A stretch of DNA of 64,000 nt from Mycolicibacterium bacteremicum (GTDB lineage: Bacteria > Actinomycetota > Actinomycetes > Mycobacteriales > Mycobacteriaceae), in the NCBI RefSeq assembly GCF_943913955.1, contig NZ_CALUAE010000017.1:1-64000 (forward strand), in the 5' to 3' direction. How positions within the stretch are numbered: position 1 is the first letter of the stretch; the number at the start of each line of letters is the position of its first letter. Positions 7,823 through 16,349 of this stretch are shown here, in pieces. Position numbers and translations under genes: made by a program. The notes below the pieces were generated by a model that was not told where the DNA came from, made no database searches, and saw only the letters and a list, made by a program, of their open reading frames with translations.

Positions 7823-8326
7823 ATGAGCACCAGCGACCGCAAGAACGGCGTGCCGGCCACTGTGACGTCGATTCCGCTCGTCGACCCGCATGCACCCAAG
7901 GCCGACCCGTCCATCGGCGACCTGGTCAAGGATGCGACCGCCCAGGTCTCGACGCTGGTGCGGGCCGAGGTGGAGCTGGCCAAGGCGGAGATCACCCGGG
8001 ACGTCAAGAAGGGGCTGACCGGCAGCCTCTACTTCATCGCCGCGCTGGTGGTGCTCTTCTATTCGACGTTCTTCCTGTTCTTCTTCATCGCCGAACTGCT
8101 CGACACCTGGCTGTGGCGCTGGGCGGCCTTCCTCATCGTCTTCGGCGTGATGGTCGTGGTGACCGCCGCGCTGGCGCTACTGGGGTATCTGAAGGTGCGG
8201 CGTATCCGCGGGCCGCGGGAAACCATCGCCTCGGTCAAGGAGACCAAGGAGGCGCTCACCCCGGGCTCGGACAAGCCCGCCGAGCCCGCCCGCCCGGCGA
8301 TCACCACCGATCCGTCGGGCTGGTAA
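7823..8326 (+). CDS. Actinobacterial holin-X family membrane protein (Rv3669-like)
   Basis: A 167-residue integral membrane protein. An amphipathic N-terminal region with a coiled-coil-like helix (LVKDATAQVSTLVRAEVELAKAEI) precedes two strong transmembrane segments (about 75-98 and 102-128), and the C-terminus is charged and Pro-rich. This is the layout of the phage holin superfamily III proteins common in actinobacterial chromosomes, where they are not phage genes; the cellular role is unclear. It lies 10 bp upstream of ephE and is probably co-transcribed with it. Confidence 0.8.
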   Translation: MSTSDRKNGVPATVTSIPLVDPHAPKADPSIGDLVKDATAQVSTLVRAEVELAKAEITRDVKKGLTGSLYFIAALVVLFYSTFFLFFFIAELLDTWLWRWAAFLIVFGVMVVVTAALALLGYLKVRRIRGPRETIASVKETKEALTPGSDKPAEPARPAITTDPSGW

Positions 8327-8336
8327 CCGCAGACCC

Positions 8337-9275
8337 ATGCAGTCCCGGCCGGACCCGTCGGTGGTGCGCATCGACGGGCCGTGGCGACACCTGCAGGTTC
8401 ACGCCAACGGCATCCGCTTCCATGTGGTGGAGGCGGACGGCGCCCAGCCGGATGCCCCGCTGGTCATCCTGCTGCACGGTTTCGGCGACTTCTGGTGGTC
8501 GTGGCGGCATCAGCTGCGCGGACTGACGAATGCCCGGGTGGTCGCCGTCGACCTGCGTGGTTACGGAGACAGCGACAAACCGCCCCGCGGCTACGACGGA
8601 TGGACGTTGGCCGGGGACACCGCCGGTCTGGTCCGCGCGCTCGGCCACAGCTCGGCCACGCTGGTCGGGCACGCCGACGGCGGACTGGTCTGCTGGGCCA
8701 CCTCGCTGCTGCACCCGCGGGCCGTCGACGCCGTCGCGCTGATCAGCTCACCGCACCCGGTCGCACTGCGGGCATCGGTACTGGGCAACGCCGCCCAGCG
8801 CCGTGCCCTGCTGCCCTGGCTGTTGCGCTACCAGGTGCCCAGGTGGCCGGAACGCAAGCTGACCCGGCACAACGCGGCCGAGATCGAACGGGTGGTGCGC
8901 GACCGCTCCGGTGACGGTTGGGTGGCCACCGAGGACTTCGCGGTCACCATGCGGGCGCTGCGCCAAGCCATCCAGATCCCGGGGGCGGCCCACTCCACGC
9001 TGGAATACCAGCGCTGGGCGGTGCGCAGTCAGATCCGTAGTGAGGGCCGGCGGTTCATGCACTCGATGGCCCGGCCGATCACGGTGCCGCTACTGCACCT
9101 GCACGGCGCCACCGACCCCTACGTGCTCGCCGACCCGGTGCGCCGGTCGCTGCCCTACGCACCGGAGGGCACCTATGAAACCGTGCCCGGCGCAGGGCAT
9201 TTCGCGCACGAGGAGAAGCCCCGCGAGGTGACCGCCGCGCTGCAGCGGTTCCTGGGCACCGTCTATCCGGGCTGA
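8337..9275 (+). CDS. ephE: Alpha/beta-hydrolase, epoxide hydrolase EphE-like
   Basis: A 312-residue alpha/beta-hydrolase. The oxyanion motif LLHGFGDFWWSWR, the nucleophile elbow VGHADGG with Asp as nucleophile, and the C-terminal catalytic His in GAGHFAHEE are present. An Asp nucleophile is typical of epoxide hydrolases and haloalkane dehalogenases. A cap domain occupies about residues 130-220. It is syntenic with Rv3670 (ephE). The natural epoxide is not known. The stop overlaps the convergent marP end by 13 nt. Confidence 0.85.
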   Translation: MQSRPDPSVVRIDGPWRHLQVHANGIRFHVVEADGAQPDAPLVILLHGFGDFWWSWRHQLRGLTNARVVAVDLRGYGDSDKPPRGYDGWTLAGDTAGLVRALGHSSATLVGHADGGLVCWATSLLHPRAVDAVALISSPHPVALRASVLGNAAQRRALLPWLLRYQVPRWPERKLTRHNAAEIERVVRDRSGDGWVATEDFAVTMRALRQAIQIPGAAHSTLEYQRWAVRSQIRSEGRRFMHSMARPITVPLLHLHGATDPYVLADPVRRSLPYAPEGTYETVPGAGHFAHEEKPREVTAALQRFLGTVYPG

Positions 9276-10453
9276 CCGATACAGACGCCGGTCGGCACCG
9301 GTGCGGTGTTGCCCACCTGCATGCGCTGCGGCAGCACCTGCTGGGCGGTGAGCACGAACCCGGTATCGGCATCGTCGACCGCGGCACCGAACACGACCCC
9401 GAGGACCTTGCCGTCCTTGTCGATCATCGGCCCGCCGGAGTTGCCCTGCTTGACCGAGCCCCGGATGGTGTAGACCGTGCGGTTGACGGTCGTGGAGTTG
9501 TAGATGTCGGGTCCGTTGAGTTCGATCGTCTCGCGCACCCGCGCCGGGGTGGCGGTGAAATCGCCGCCGCCGGGATAGCCCATCACGATGGCGTCGGTGG
9601 TCGGTTCGGCCTCGGCGTCGTCGAACACCAGCGGCACCGACGGCAGGTCGGGTACCGCCAGGATGGAGATGTCCTGGTTCGGGTCGTAGGACACCACCGT
9701 CGCGTCGTAGGTCTGCCCGTTGACCTCGACGGTGACCGTCTCGGCGCCGGCGACGACGTGCGCGTTGGACATCACCCGATTCGGTGCGATGACGAAACCG
9801 CTGCCCTCGAGCACCTTCTGGCAACTCGGTGCGACACCGCGGATCTTCACGACGCTGCCGCGGGTCGCCTCGATCACCGGGGATGTCGCCAACGCCGTGT
9901 CGGGAGCGTCGACGGCGACGACCGGGGTGCGACTGAACGGCTCCAGCACCGCTGGCAACCCGGAGGTGTCCAGCAGACCGGCCAGCCGGGCGGGGACCTT
10001 CTGCAGCCATTCCGGTGCCAGGTTGTTGACCTCGGTGAGCACCTTGGACCCGCGGACCGCGCCGGCCAGCGTCGGCTGGCTGGTCAGCGGTGAGGCGAGC
10101 AGCCAGGCCGCGATCAGCACCGTCAGCAGTTGCAGGGCCGAGCCGATGATCGAATCGACGAATCGCAGCACCGGGTTGCGCAGCGCGCCGCGCACCGCCC
10201 GCCCCAGCACCACACCGGCGATCTCACCGATCACCACCAGGGCCAGGATGAGGAACAGCGTCGCGAAGAGCTTGGTGCGGGGCCCGTCGATGTTGCCGAC
10301 CAGATGTGGCGCGAGCAGCACGCCGGCGACCGCGCCGAGCACGACGCCGATGAACGACAGCAGCGAGCCGAGCGCGCCGGAGCGCCAGCCGGACACCGCG
10401 GCCACGAAGGCGACGGCGAGGATCGCGAGGTCGAGCCACTGTGAGGGAGTCAT
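9263..10453 (-). CDS. marP: Membrane-anchored periplasmic serine protease MarP
   Basis: A 396-residue protein with four N-terminal transmembrane helices (residues about 7-120, colicin V production-like domain) followed by a periplasmic chymotrypsin-like protease domain. The triad can be placed at His232 (SNAHVV), Asp261 (NQDISIL) and Ser339 (KQGNSGGP). Cys211 and Cys391 fit the pair that forms the redox-sensitive disulfide in the M. tuberculosis enzyme. MarP (Rv3671c) is required for acid resistance and activates the peptidoglycan hydrolase RipA. Its start overlaps the stop of the upstream Nudix gene by 4 nt, so it is the last gene of the nth-trx-nudix-marP operon. Confidence 0.95.
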   Translation of the reverse strand: MTPSQWLDLAILAVAFVAAVSGWRSGALGSLLSFIGVVLGAVAGVLLAPHLVGNIDGPRTKLFATLFLILALVVIGEIAGVVLGRAVRGALRNPVLRFVDSIIGSALQLLTVLIAAWLLASPLTSQPTLAGAVRGSKVLTEVNNLAPEWLQKVPARLAGLLDTSGLPAVLEPFSRTPVVAVDAPDTALATSPVIEATRGSVVKIRGVAPSCQKVLEGSGFVIAPNRVMSNAHVVAGAETVTVEVNGQTYDATVVSYDPNQDISILAVPDLPSVPLVFDDAEAEPTTDAIVMGYPGGGDFTATPARVRETIELNGPDIYNSTTVNRTVYTIRGSVKQGNSGGPMIDKDGKVLGVVFGAAVDDADTGFVLTAQQVLPQRMQVGNTAPVPTGVCIGQPG

Positions 10454-11238
10454 CGTTGGGCTTCACCGTACTGGCTGGGCGGCTCGACCAAGGCCATTGC
10501 CTCCTCCAGTTCGCGCACGTCGTCGGCGTTCCACGGTTGCGCCCAGCCCGCGACGTCCAGCAGCGCCGAGATGACCTGGCCGGTGAAACCCCACACCAGC
10601 ATCTGGTTGAGCAGGAAGGCCGGCCCGGCGAACCGGCTGGTGTTGGCCTGCCGGTACACCATCAGCCGGTTCTCGGGATTGATGAACGCGCGCAGCGGAA
10701 CCCGCGCCACGATGGCGGCCTCGGCGGGGTCGACGACGCCCACCGGCCCGGGGTCGGGCGAGTACGCCAGCACCGGCACCACGTGAAAACCGGTCGGCGG
10801 GATGAACATCCGGTCCAGTACCGCCAGCGGGGTCAACCGGTCGGTGTCGACCCCGGTCTCCTCGCGGGCCTCGCGCAAGGCGGTCGCCACCGGCCCGTCG
10901 TCCTCGGGATCGGACACCCCACCCGGGAACGCGGCCTGCCCGGAATGGTTGCGCAGGGAGGACGCCCGGACGGTGACCAACAGGTCGGTTTCCGGCGGCG
11001 GGCCGCCTGTGTGCCCCGGCGGCGGGCCGCCGTCGGGCGCGTCGGGGGGCCCGGAGAACAGCACCAGCACCGCCGCGTCGCGTTTGGTGCCGGCCCGGGT
11101 GGCATCGGCGTTGGCGGCGCTGATGGCGGCCAGCACATCGGCGGGCACCCGGTTGCGGTAGGCGTTCGGGACGGCGGCGACGTTGTCGACCAGGGGACGT
11201 AGCCAGGCCGGCGCGGCGTCCGGGGACAGCTCAGCCAA
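10450..11238 (-). CDS. Nudix hydrolase, CoA pyrophosphatase type (Rv3672c-like)
   Basis: A 262-residue Nudix protein. The Nudix box runs from about residue 106 to 128 (GGVSDPEDD...ALREAREETG) with the metal-binding REAREE core, and the upstream LRNHSGQAAFPGG segment is typical of the NudL/CoAse group that hydrolyses CoA or its derivatives. A Pro/Gly-rich loop (GPPDAPDGGPPPGHTGGPPP, about 63-82) is inserted before the catalytic region. It overlaps the thioredoxin-like gene by 8 nt upstream and marP by 4 nt downstream, so all are one transcript. Confidence 0.88.
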   Translation of the reverse strand: MAELSPDAAPAWLRPLVDNVAAVPNAYRNRVPADVLAAISAANADATRAGTKRDAAVLVLFSGPPDAPDGGPPPGHTGGPPPETDLLVTVRASSLRNHSGQAAFPGGVSDPEDDGPVATALREAREETGVDTDRLTPLAVLDRMFIPPTGFHVVPVLAYSPDPGPVGVVDPAEAAIVARVPLRAFINPENRLMVYRQANTSRFAGPAFLLNQMLVWGFTGQVISALLDVAGWAQPWNADDVRELEEAMALVEPPSQYGEAQR

Positions 11239-11890
11239 CGGGCACCCCTATCAACGGATTCACCGCCGCGGCGATCTCATCGGCGTCGGTGAAGGGCCGC
11301 GGCAGAATTTCGGCCACGCTACCGTCCGCGCGCAGCACCACCGTCGCAGGCATCACATTGGGCACCTTGAGCGCCGCGGCGACCAGCCGACGGCCGTCCT
11401 GCAGCGTCGGCAGCCGCACCCCGAGCTCGGCGAGCCGCAACAGGCCGGCGGATTCGTTCTCGTCCTGGTGCACGGTCAGCACCAGCGCCCGTGGGCCCAT
11501 CCGGCGCTGGTACTCGACCAACGCGGGCAGCTCGTCGGCGCACGGCCCACACCAATAGGCCCACAGGTTGAGCACCACCGGTCGCCCGGCCACCGCCGCG
11601 GCGACGTCGACGGAGGTACCGTCGCCCGCGCACTCCAACGTGATGCCGCGCAGCTGCGCCGGCCCGGCCCCGGTGCCGGCATCCGGGCAGGGCGGCAGAT
11701 CGGCGCGGGCCCGCGGTCCGGCGAGGGCCGCCGGGGTGTCGGCCGCGCGGCGATCACGCTCGGCCGGCGCCGGGGAGTCGACCGAACCGGCGGGTCCGGC
11801 GGGATCGGTGCCCAGCTCGCGCCACAGCGCATAGCCGAGCGCGACGAAGACGATCAGGACCGCGACGGTCCACCGTGCCGCGCGGCTCAC
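11231..11890 (-). CDS. Membrane-anchored thioredoxin-like (TlpA/ResA-type) protein (Rv3673c-like)
   Basis: A 219-residue protein with one N-terminal membrane anchor (about residues 7-25) and an extracytoplasmic thioredoxin fold. The redox motif is WCGPC in the segment NLWAYWCGPCADELPAL, and the cis-Pro region is VMPATVVL. It should reduce or exchange disulfides in exported proteins. The GTG start at 11890 overlaps the nth stop (GTGA), so the longer frame upstream is not used. Its place next to marP, whose activity depends on a disulfide, may be meaningful, but that is inference. Confidence 0.88.
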   Translation of the reverse strand: MSRAARWTVAVLIVFVALGYALWRELGTDPAGPAGSVDSPAPAERDRRAADTPAALAGPRARADLPPCPDAGTGAGPAQLRGITLECAGDGTSVDVAAAVAGRPVVLNLWAYWCGPCADELPALVEYQRRMGPRALVLTVHQDENESAGLLRLAELGVRLPTLQDGRRLVAAALKVPNVMPATVVLRADGSVAEILPRPFTDADEIAAAVNPLIGVPVG

Positions 11891-12651
11891 AATCCGGCCA
11901 GCGCCAGCAGATGCTCGGTCTCGGGGCCTTTCACCAGGGCGGCGGCGGTTGCCTTGTCGGTCGGACCCGCCCCGAAGGAGGGGCAGTCCTTGGCCAGCAC
12001 GCACACCCCGCACGCCGGGCGGCGGGCGTGGCAGACGCGGCGGCCGTGAAAGATGACCCGGTGGCTGAGCAGCGTCCACTCGCGGCGTTCGATCAGCTCC
12101 CCGACGGCATGCTCGACCTTGACCGGATCCTCCTCCTCGGTCCAGCGCCAGCGCCGCACCAGCCGCCCGAAGTGGGTGTCCACCGTGATGCCCGGGATGT
12201 CGAAGGCATTGCCCAGCACGACGTTGGCCGTCTTGCGGCCGATACCGGGCAGCGTCACCAGGTCCTCGAGCGTGGCGGGGACCTCGCCGTCGAAGCGGGC
12301 CTCCAGTTCGGTGCCGAGGTTGATCAGCGAGTTGGCCTTGTTGCGGTAGAAGCCGGTGGGCCGGATCAGCTCCTCCAACTCCGTGCGATCAGCCTGCGCG
12401 TAGTCCAGCGCGGTGCGGTACCGCGCGAACAGTGCCGGGGTGGTCAGGTTGACGCGCTTGTCGGTGCACTGTGCGGACAGGATGGTCGCCACCGTGAGCT
12501 CAAGTGGGTTGGTGAAGTCCAGCTCGCAGTAGACGTGCGGGAAGGCCACCGCCAGGGTGCGGTTCATCCGGCGGGCACGCCGGACGCGGCCCAGCGGCGT
12601 CTCGCGGTCCCACGCGGCCGATGATTTGCTCCGGGTGCTGCTGGCGGTCAC
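11887..12651 (-). CDS. nth: Endonuclease III (base excision repair)
   Basis: A 254-residue DNA glycosylase/AP lyase for oxidised pyrimidines. The helix-hairpin-helix LPGIGRKTANVVL contains catalytic Lys140; Asp158 lies in TVDTHFGRL; and the 4Fe-4S cluster ligands Cys207, Cys214, Cys217 and Cys223 follow the expected C-x6-C-x2-C-x5-C pattern. The GTG start at 12651 is chosen because TACCCT (12664-12659) precedes it by 7 nt, giving a leaderless promoter, and because it matches the length of M. tuberculosis Nth (245 residues). It heads the operon nth, thioredoxin-like, Nudix, marP. Confidence 0.95.
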   Translation of the reverse strand: MTASSTRSKSSAAWDRETPLGRVRRARRMNRTLAVAFPHVYCELDFTNPLELTVATILSAQCTDKRVNLTTPALFARYRTALDYAQADRTELEELIRPTGFYRNKANSLINLGTELEARFDGEVPATLEDLVTLPGIGRKTANVVLGNAFDIPGITVDTHFGRLVRRWRWTEEEDPVKVEHAVGELIERREWTLLSHRVIFHGRRVCHARRPACGVCVLAKDCPSFGAGPTDKATAAALVKGPETEHLLALAGL

Positions 12652-12744
12652 TCGAATCAGGGTACTGACATGCCCAAACGGCCTGGTGCGGACCGGTGGC
12701 AAACCGTGATCGCACCGAGATGTTCAGCGTGTTTACTCTTCGAT

Positions 12745-12984
12745 GTGTCGTGGTTGCTGGTGTGCTTCATCCCGGGGTTGCTCATGTTGGCGACCTTCGG
12801 GTTGCAGCGCCTGGAGGCCGGTCTGGTGGACGACAGCACGACCGGGCGTCGGGCCGACGTACCGGAACGCACCCAGCCGATCCGGCGCGCCCCGCTCGAG
12901 TACGCCGGGCTGCCGACGCGCCCAGCAACCTCGCAGCGGGTCAATCCGCAGTTTCCGGCGACCCGCCAGGCCAATCGTGTGTAG
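12745..12984 (+). CDS. Small membrane protein (Rv3675-like)
   Basis: A 79-residue protein with one transmembrane helix directly at the N-terminus (WLLVCFIPGLLMLATFG) and a polar, Arg/Pro-rich cytoplasmic tail. It sits where Rv3675 lies in M. tuberculosis, between nth and crp. I chose GTG 12745, since the sequence upstream does not look coding and a TACTCT hexamer (12734-12739) lies 5 nt before; the frame is open back to ATG 12670 (104 residues). Function unknown. Confidence 0.6.
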   Translation: MSWLLVCFIPGLLMLATFGLQRLEAGLVDDSTTGRRADVPERTQPIRRAPLEYAGLPTRPATSQRVNPQFPATRQANRV

Positions 12985-13088
12985 CGTTGGCTCGTCGCCG
13001 ACGTGCCAACCACTAGACTGAATCCGCTGACCAGCTCTGCGGTTGGCCTGCGCGTGTCATATCACTGGATGAGCTTAAGAGGGGCAAC

Positions 13089-13763
13089 GTGGACGAGATC
13101 CTGGCCAGGGCCGGAATCTTCCAAGGAGTAGAACCCACCGCGGTCGCTGCACTGACCAAACAGCTGCAGCCCGTCGACTTTCCACGCGGACACACCGTGT
13201 TCGCCGAGGGTGAGCCCGGTGACCGGCTCTATATCATCACGTCCGGCAAGGTGAAGATCGGCCGGCGCTCCCCCGACGGCCGGGAGAACCTGCTGACCAT
13301 CATGGGTCCGTCGGACATGTTCGGTGAGCTGTCCATCTTCGACCCCGGCCCGCGTACCTCCAGCGCCACCACCATCACCGAGGTGCGTGCCGTGTCGATG
13401 GACCGCGAGGCCCTGCGCGCCTGGATCGCCGACCGCCCCGAGATCGCCGAGCAGCTGCTGCGCGTGTTGGCCCGCCGCCTGCGCCGCACCAACAACAACC
13501 TGGCCGATCTGATCTTCACCGACGTGCCCGGCCGGGTCGCCAAGCAGCTGCTGCAGTTGGCCCAGCGGTTCGGCACCCAGGAGGGCGGCGCGCTGCGCGT
13601 CACCCATGACCTGACCCAGGAAGAGATCGCCCAGCTGGTCGGCGCCTCCCGCGAGACCGTGAACAAGGCGTTGGCCGACTTCGCGCACCGCGGCTGGATC
13701 CGCCTGGAGGGCAAGAGCGTGCTGATCAGCGATTCCGAGCGGCTGGCCCGCCGCGCCCGCTGA
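13089..13763 (+). CDS. crp: cAMP receptor protein CRP (Rv3676-like)
   Basis: A 224-residue CRP/FNR-family transcription factor, the same length as M. tuberculosis CRP. The cyclic-nucleotide-binding domain contains FGELSIFDPGPRTSSAT, including the Glu and the Arg-Thr-Ser phosphate-binding segment; the C-terminal winged helix has the recognition helix QLVGASRETVNKALADF. Mycobacterial CRP binds TGTGA-N6-TCACA sites and controls genes for dormancy and respiration. The GTG start follows AGAGGGG by 5 nt. A near-consensus site lies in the Ms1 promoter of this window. Confidence 0.96.
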   Translation: MDEILARAGIFQGVEPTAVAALTKQLQPVDFPRGHTVFAEGEPGDRLYIITSGKVKIGRRSPDGRENLLTIMGPSDMFGELSIFDPGPRTSSATTITEVRAVSMDREALRAWIADRPEIAEQLLRVLARRLRRTNNNLADLIFTDVPGRVAKQLLQLAQRFGTQEGGALRVTHDLTQEEIAQLVGASRETVNKALADFAHRGWIRLEGKSVLISDSERLARRAR

Positions 13764-13771
13764 TTCCCCGC

Positions 13772-13820
13772 GATTTGTGGAGTCTCACCCGTGATCAGTA
13801 CGGGTAGGACTCCACAAATC
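13772..13820. terminator. Bidirectional hairpin terminator between crp and the MBL gene
   Basis: A large inverted repeat: a 13-bp perfect outer stem (GATTTGTGGAGTC 13772-13784 with 13808-13820) and a 6-bp inner stem (ACCCGT 13787-13792 with 13800-13805) around a short loop. It sits between convergent genes, and its right arm includes part of the stop codon of the MBL-fold gene. No long U-tract follows, as is usual in mycobacteria. Confidence 0.75.
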
Positions 13821-14616
13821 ACGCTCTGAGGTAATCGAGCTGGGCCCGGACCGATTTCTCCGCGGCGTCCCAGAGTTTCTCGTCGACATCGACGTAGACG
13901 TGTTCGACGACCTGTCGCGCGCTGGCGTCCTCGCCGATCTCGCGCAGCGCCGCGCGGACCTGGTCCAGTCGCTCCTCGCGGTGTGCCAGATAGGTGGTTG
14001 CCACCGCGGCCAGATCCGGCAGATCCGGCCCGTGCCCGGGCAGCACCCGGCGTGGGCCCAAACCCTGCAGCCGGCGCAGCGAATCCAGATAGGCCGCCAG
14101 GCTGCCGTCCTCGTCGTCGATGACGGTGGTGCCCCGCCCCAGCACGGTATCGGCGGTGAGCACGGCACCTCCGCCGTCGCCGCCGGCGTCGTCGACCAGG
14201 AACGACAGCGAGTCCGCGGTGTGGCCGGGGGTGGCCAGCACGGTGATCCGCAGGCCGGCGGCGTCGATGACCTCACCGTCGGTCAACGGCCCGCCCAGCC
14301 CGCGCAGGAATCCGCTGCCGATCGCGCGGACCACCGCCCCGGTGCGCTCGACGAGCTTGTCGATGCCATCGGTGTGGTCGCCATGCTTGTGGCTGATCAA
14401 CACCAGCGGGATCGTCCCGAGCGCGGCGATCCGGTCGATGTGCTCGTCATCATCGGGTCCGGGGTCGACGATCACCATCTCGTCGCTACCCGGTCCGCGC
14501 AGCACCCAGGTGTTGGTGCCGTCCAGCGTCATGATTCCCGGGTTGTCGCACAGCAGCACCGACGCGTTCTCGGTGACCGGCCGCAGCCGGCCGTACGCGG
14601 GGTGTTGCATCACCAC
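13819..14616 (-). CDS. Metallo-beta-lactamase-fold hydrolase (Rv3677c-like)
   Basis: A 265-residue MBL-fold protein with the zinc-binding motif SHKHGDHTDG, a later histidine in ATPGHTADS, the Asp in LTADTVLG and His in PGHGP. The C-terminal winged-helix-like part (about 195-265) resembles LACTB2-type nucleases, so RNA or a thioester could be the substrate; neither is shown. ATG 14616 or the Met two codons later may be the start. It lies 9 bp downstream of the RidA gene and is probably in one operon with it and DUF4177. Confidence 0.85.
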   Translation of the reverse strand: MVMQHPAYGRLRPVTENASVLLCDNPGIMTLDGTNTWVLRGPGSDEMVIVDPGPDDDEHIDRIAALGTIPLVLISHKHGDHTDGIDKLVERTGAVVRAIGSGFLRGLGGPLTDGEVIDAAGLRITVLATPGHTADSLSFLVDDAGGDGGGAVLTADTVLGRGTTVIDDEDGSLAAYLDSLRRLQGLGPRRVLPGHGPDLPDLAAVATTYLAHREERLDQVRAALREIGEDASARQVVEHVYVDVDEKLWDAAEKSVRAQLDYLRA

Positions 14617-14625
14617 AACCTCGAC

Positions 14626-15081
14626 CTATGCGACCTCGACGATGATCTCGACCTCAACCGGCGCGTTGCGCGGCAGCTCGGACACCCCGACCGCCGAACG
14701 GGCGTGCGCACCGCTCTCGCCGAACACCTCGCCGAACAGTTCCGAGGCCCCGTTGATCACGCCCGGCTGACCGTCGAAACCACCGGCCGATGCGACGAAT
14801 CCGACGACCTTGACCACGCGCACCACCGAGTCGATACCGACCAGCGCATGCACCGCGGCCAGTGCGTTGAGCCCGCACACCCGGGCCAGCTCCTTGGCCT
14901 CGTCGGCGGTCACCTCGGCGCCGACCTTGCCGGTCGCCAGCAGCGCGCCGTCGCGGATCGGCAGCTGACCCGAGGTGTAGACGAGGTTGCCGGTGCGCAC
15001 CGCGGGGACGTAGGCGGCCAGCGGCGCAACAACCTCCGGCAGCTCGATACCGAGCTCGGAAAGGCGCTGCGATGTGCTCAC
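14626..15081 (-). CDS. RidA/YjgF-family enamine/imine deaminase (Rv3678c-like)
   Basis: A 151-residue protein of the RidA superfamily, which hydrolyses reactive enamines and imines formed by PLP enzymes. Typical elements are LVYTSGQLPIRDG and the C-terminal NAPVEVEIIVEVA. The GTG start at 15081 overlaps the stop of the DUF4177 gene (GTGA), so the longer open frame upstream is not used. It is translationally coupled to the small gene before it. Confidence 0.85.
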   Translation of the reverse strand: MSTSQRLSELGIELPEVVAPLAAYVPAVRTGNLVYTSGQLPIRDGALLATGKVGAEVTADEAKELARVCGLNALAAVHALVGIDSVVRVVKVVGFVASAGGFDGQPGVINGASELFGEVFGESGAHARSAVGVSELPRNAPVEVEIIVEVA

Positions 15082-15239
15082 TTCGGCCGCTTCAGGTACG
15101 CGACGTGCTGTTCGCCGGTCGGGCCGGGCAGCACCGAGACCAGCTCCCAACCATCCGAGCCCCACTGATCGAGGATCTGTTTGGTGGCGTGCGTCAGCAA
15201 CGGCACGGTGGCGTACTCCCAACGGCTCACTTCAGTCAT
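15078..15239 (-). CDS. DUF4177 small protein (Rv3678A-like)
   Basis: A 53-residue protein beginning MTEVSRWEYATVPL and containing QILDQWGSDGWELVSV, the typical pattern of DUF4177 proteins. Function unknown. The ATG at 15239 is preceded by TAAGCT (15252-15247) with a 7-nt gap, a leaderless arrangement. It is divergent from the first ArsA-like ATPase, whose own leaderless promoter starts 24 bp away. Confidence 0.85.
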   Translation of the reverse strand: MTEVSRWEYATVPLLTHATKQILDQWGSDGWELVSVLPGPTGEQHVAYLKRPK

Positions 15240-15287
15240 GAGGCAGAGCTTATCCGCCGACGGCTGCCGGGTGGTTAGCATGCAGAC

Positions 15288-16316
15288 GTGGAACAAGCAT
15301 CCGACGACCGCAAGCCGGTCGGCTGGCCGTCCCGCCTGACGAAGGCCCGTCTGCACTTCGTCACCGGCAAGGGCGGCACCGGAAAGTCGACGATCGCGGC
15401 GGCGCTGGCGCTGTCCCTTGCCGCGGGTGGCCGCAGGGTGCTGCTGGTCGAGGTCGAAGGCCGCCAGGGCATCGCCCAACTCTTCGACGTCCCGCCGCTG
15501 CCCTATAAAGAGGTGAAGATCGCGACCGCCGAGGGTGGCGGTCAGGTGAACGCGTTGGCCATCGACACCGAGGCCGCGTTCCTGGAGTACCTCGACATGT
15601 TCTACAACCTCGGCATCGCCGGGCGGGCCATGCGCCGCATCGGTGCCGTCGAGTTCGCCACCACGATCGCGCCCGGTCTGCGTGACGTGCTGCTGACCGG
15701 CAAGATCAAGGAGATCGTGGTCCGGTCCGACAAACCGGCCAAGAGCGGCCAGACCGCATACGACGCGATCGTCGTCGACGCACCGCCGACCGGGCGCATC
15801 TCCCGCTTCCTCGATGTCACCAAGGCGGTGTCCGAGTTGGCCAAGGGCGGGCCGGTGCACTCCCAGGCCGAGGGCGTGGTGAAGATCCTGCACTCCGATC
15901 TGACCGCCATCCACCTGGTGACGCTGCTGGAGGCGCTGCCGGTGCAGGAGACCATCGAGGCCATCAGCGAGTTGCGCGAGCTCGACCTGCCGATCGGCAG
16001 CGTCATCGTCAACCGCAACATCCCGTCCCACCTGCCCGAGCCCGCGTTGGCCAAGGCCGCCGCCGGCGACATCGACGCCGACACCGTGCGGGCAGATCTC
16101 GAGTCGGTGGGAATCACATTGGCGGACAACGATTTCGCCGGCCTGCTCACCGAGTCGATCCAGCACGCCACCCGGATCGCGGCGCGCGCCGAGAGCGCCG
16201 AACTGCTCAAAGACCTGGATGTGGCCCGCCTCGAGCTGCCGGCCATCGCCGACGGCGTGGACCTGGGCAGCCTGTACGAACTCGCCGAAGCACTTGCCGC
16301 CCAAGGTGTGCGATGA
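15288..16316 (+). CDS. ArsA/GET3-family ATPase, first subunit (Rv3679-like)
   Basis: A 342-residue deviant-Walker-A ATPase: GKGGTGKST at residues 27-35, switch I-like DAPPTGR, and no arsenite-binding cysteine array. In M. tuberculosis Rv3679 and Rv3680 form the BagAB pair, an anion-transporting ATPase-like complex linked to envelope lipid and glycerol homeostasis. The GTG start follows TAGCAT (15276-15281) by 6 nt, suggesting a leaderless mRNA. The partner gene begins 33 bp downstream. Confidence 0.9.
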   Translation: MEQASDDRKPVGWPSRLTKARLHFVTGKGGTGKSTIAAALALSLAAGGRRVLLVEVEGRQGIAQLFDVPPLPYKEVKIATAEGGGQVNALAIDTEAAFLEYLDMFYNLGIAGRAMRRIGAVEFATTIAPGLRDVLLTGKIKEIVVRSDKPAKSGQTAYDAIVVDAPPTGRISRFLDVTKAVSELAKGGPVHSQAEGVVKILHSDLTAIHLVTLLEALPVQETIEAISELRELDLPIGSVIVNRNIPSHLPEPALAKAAAGDIDADTVRADLESVGITLADNDFAGLLTESIQHATRIAARAESAELLKDLDVARLELPAIADGVDLGSLYELAEALAAQGVR

Positions 16317-16349
16317 ACGCTCGCGCGACGAGCCGAAGGAACAGCTGAT

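Noticed and set aside
7823..8326. Holin-like gene considered as prophage remnant
   Set aside because: Holin-X proteins are core genes in mycobacteria at this locus (Rv3669 synteny) and no other phage genes are near.
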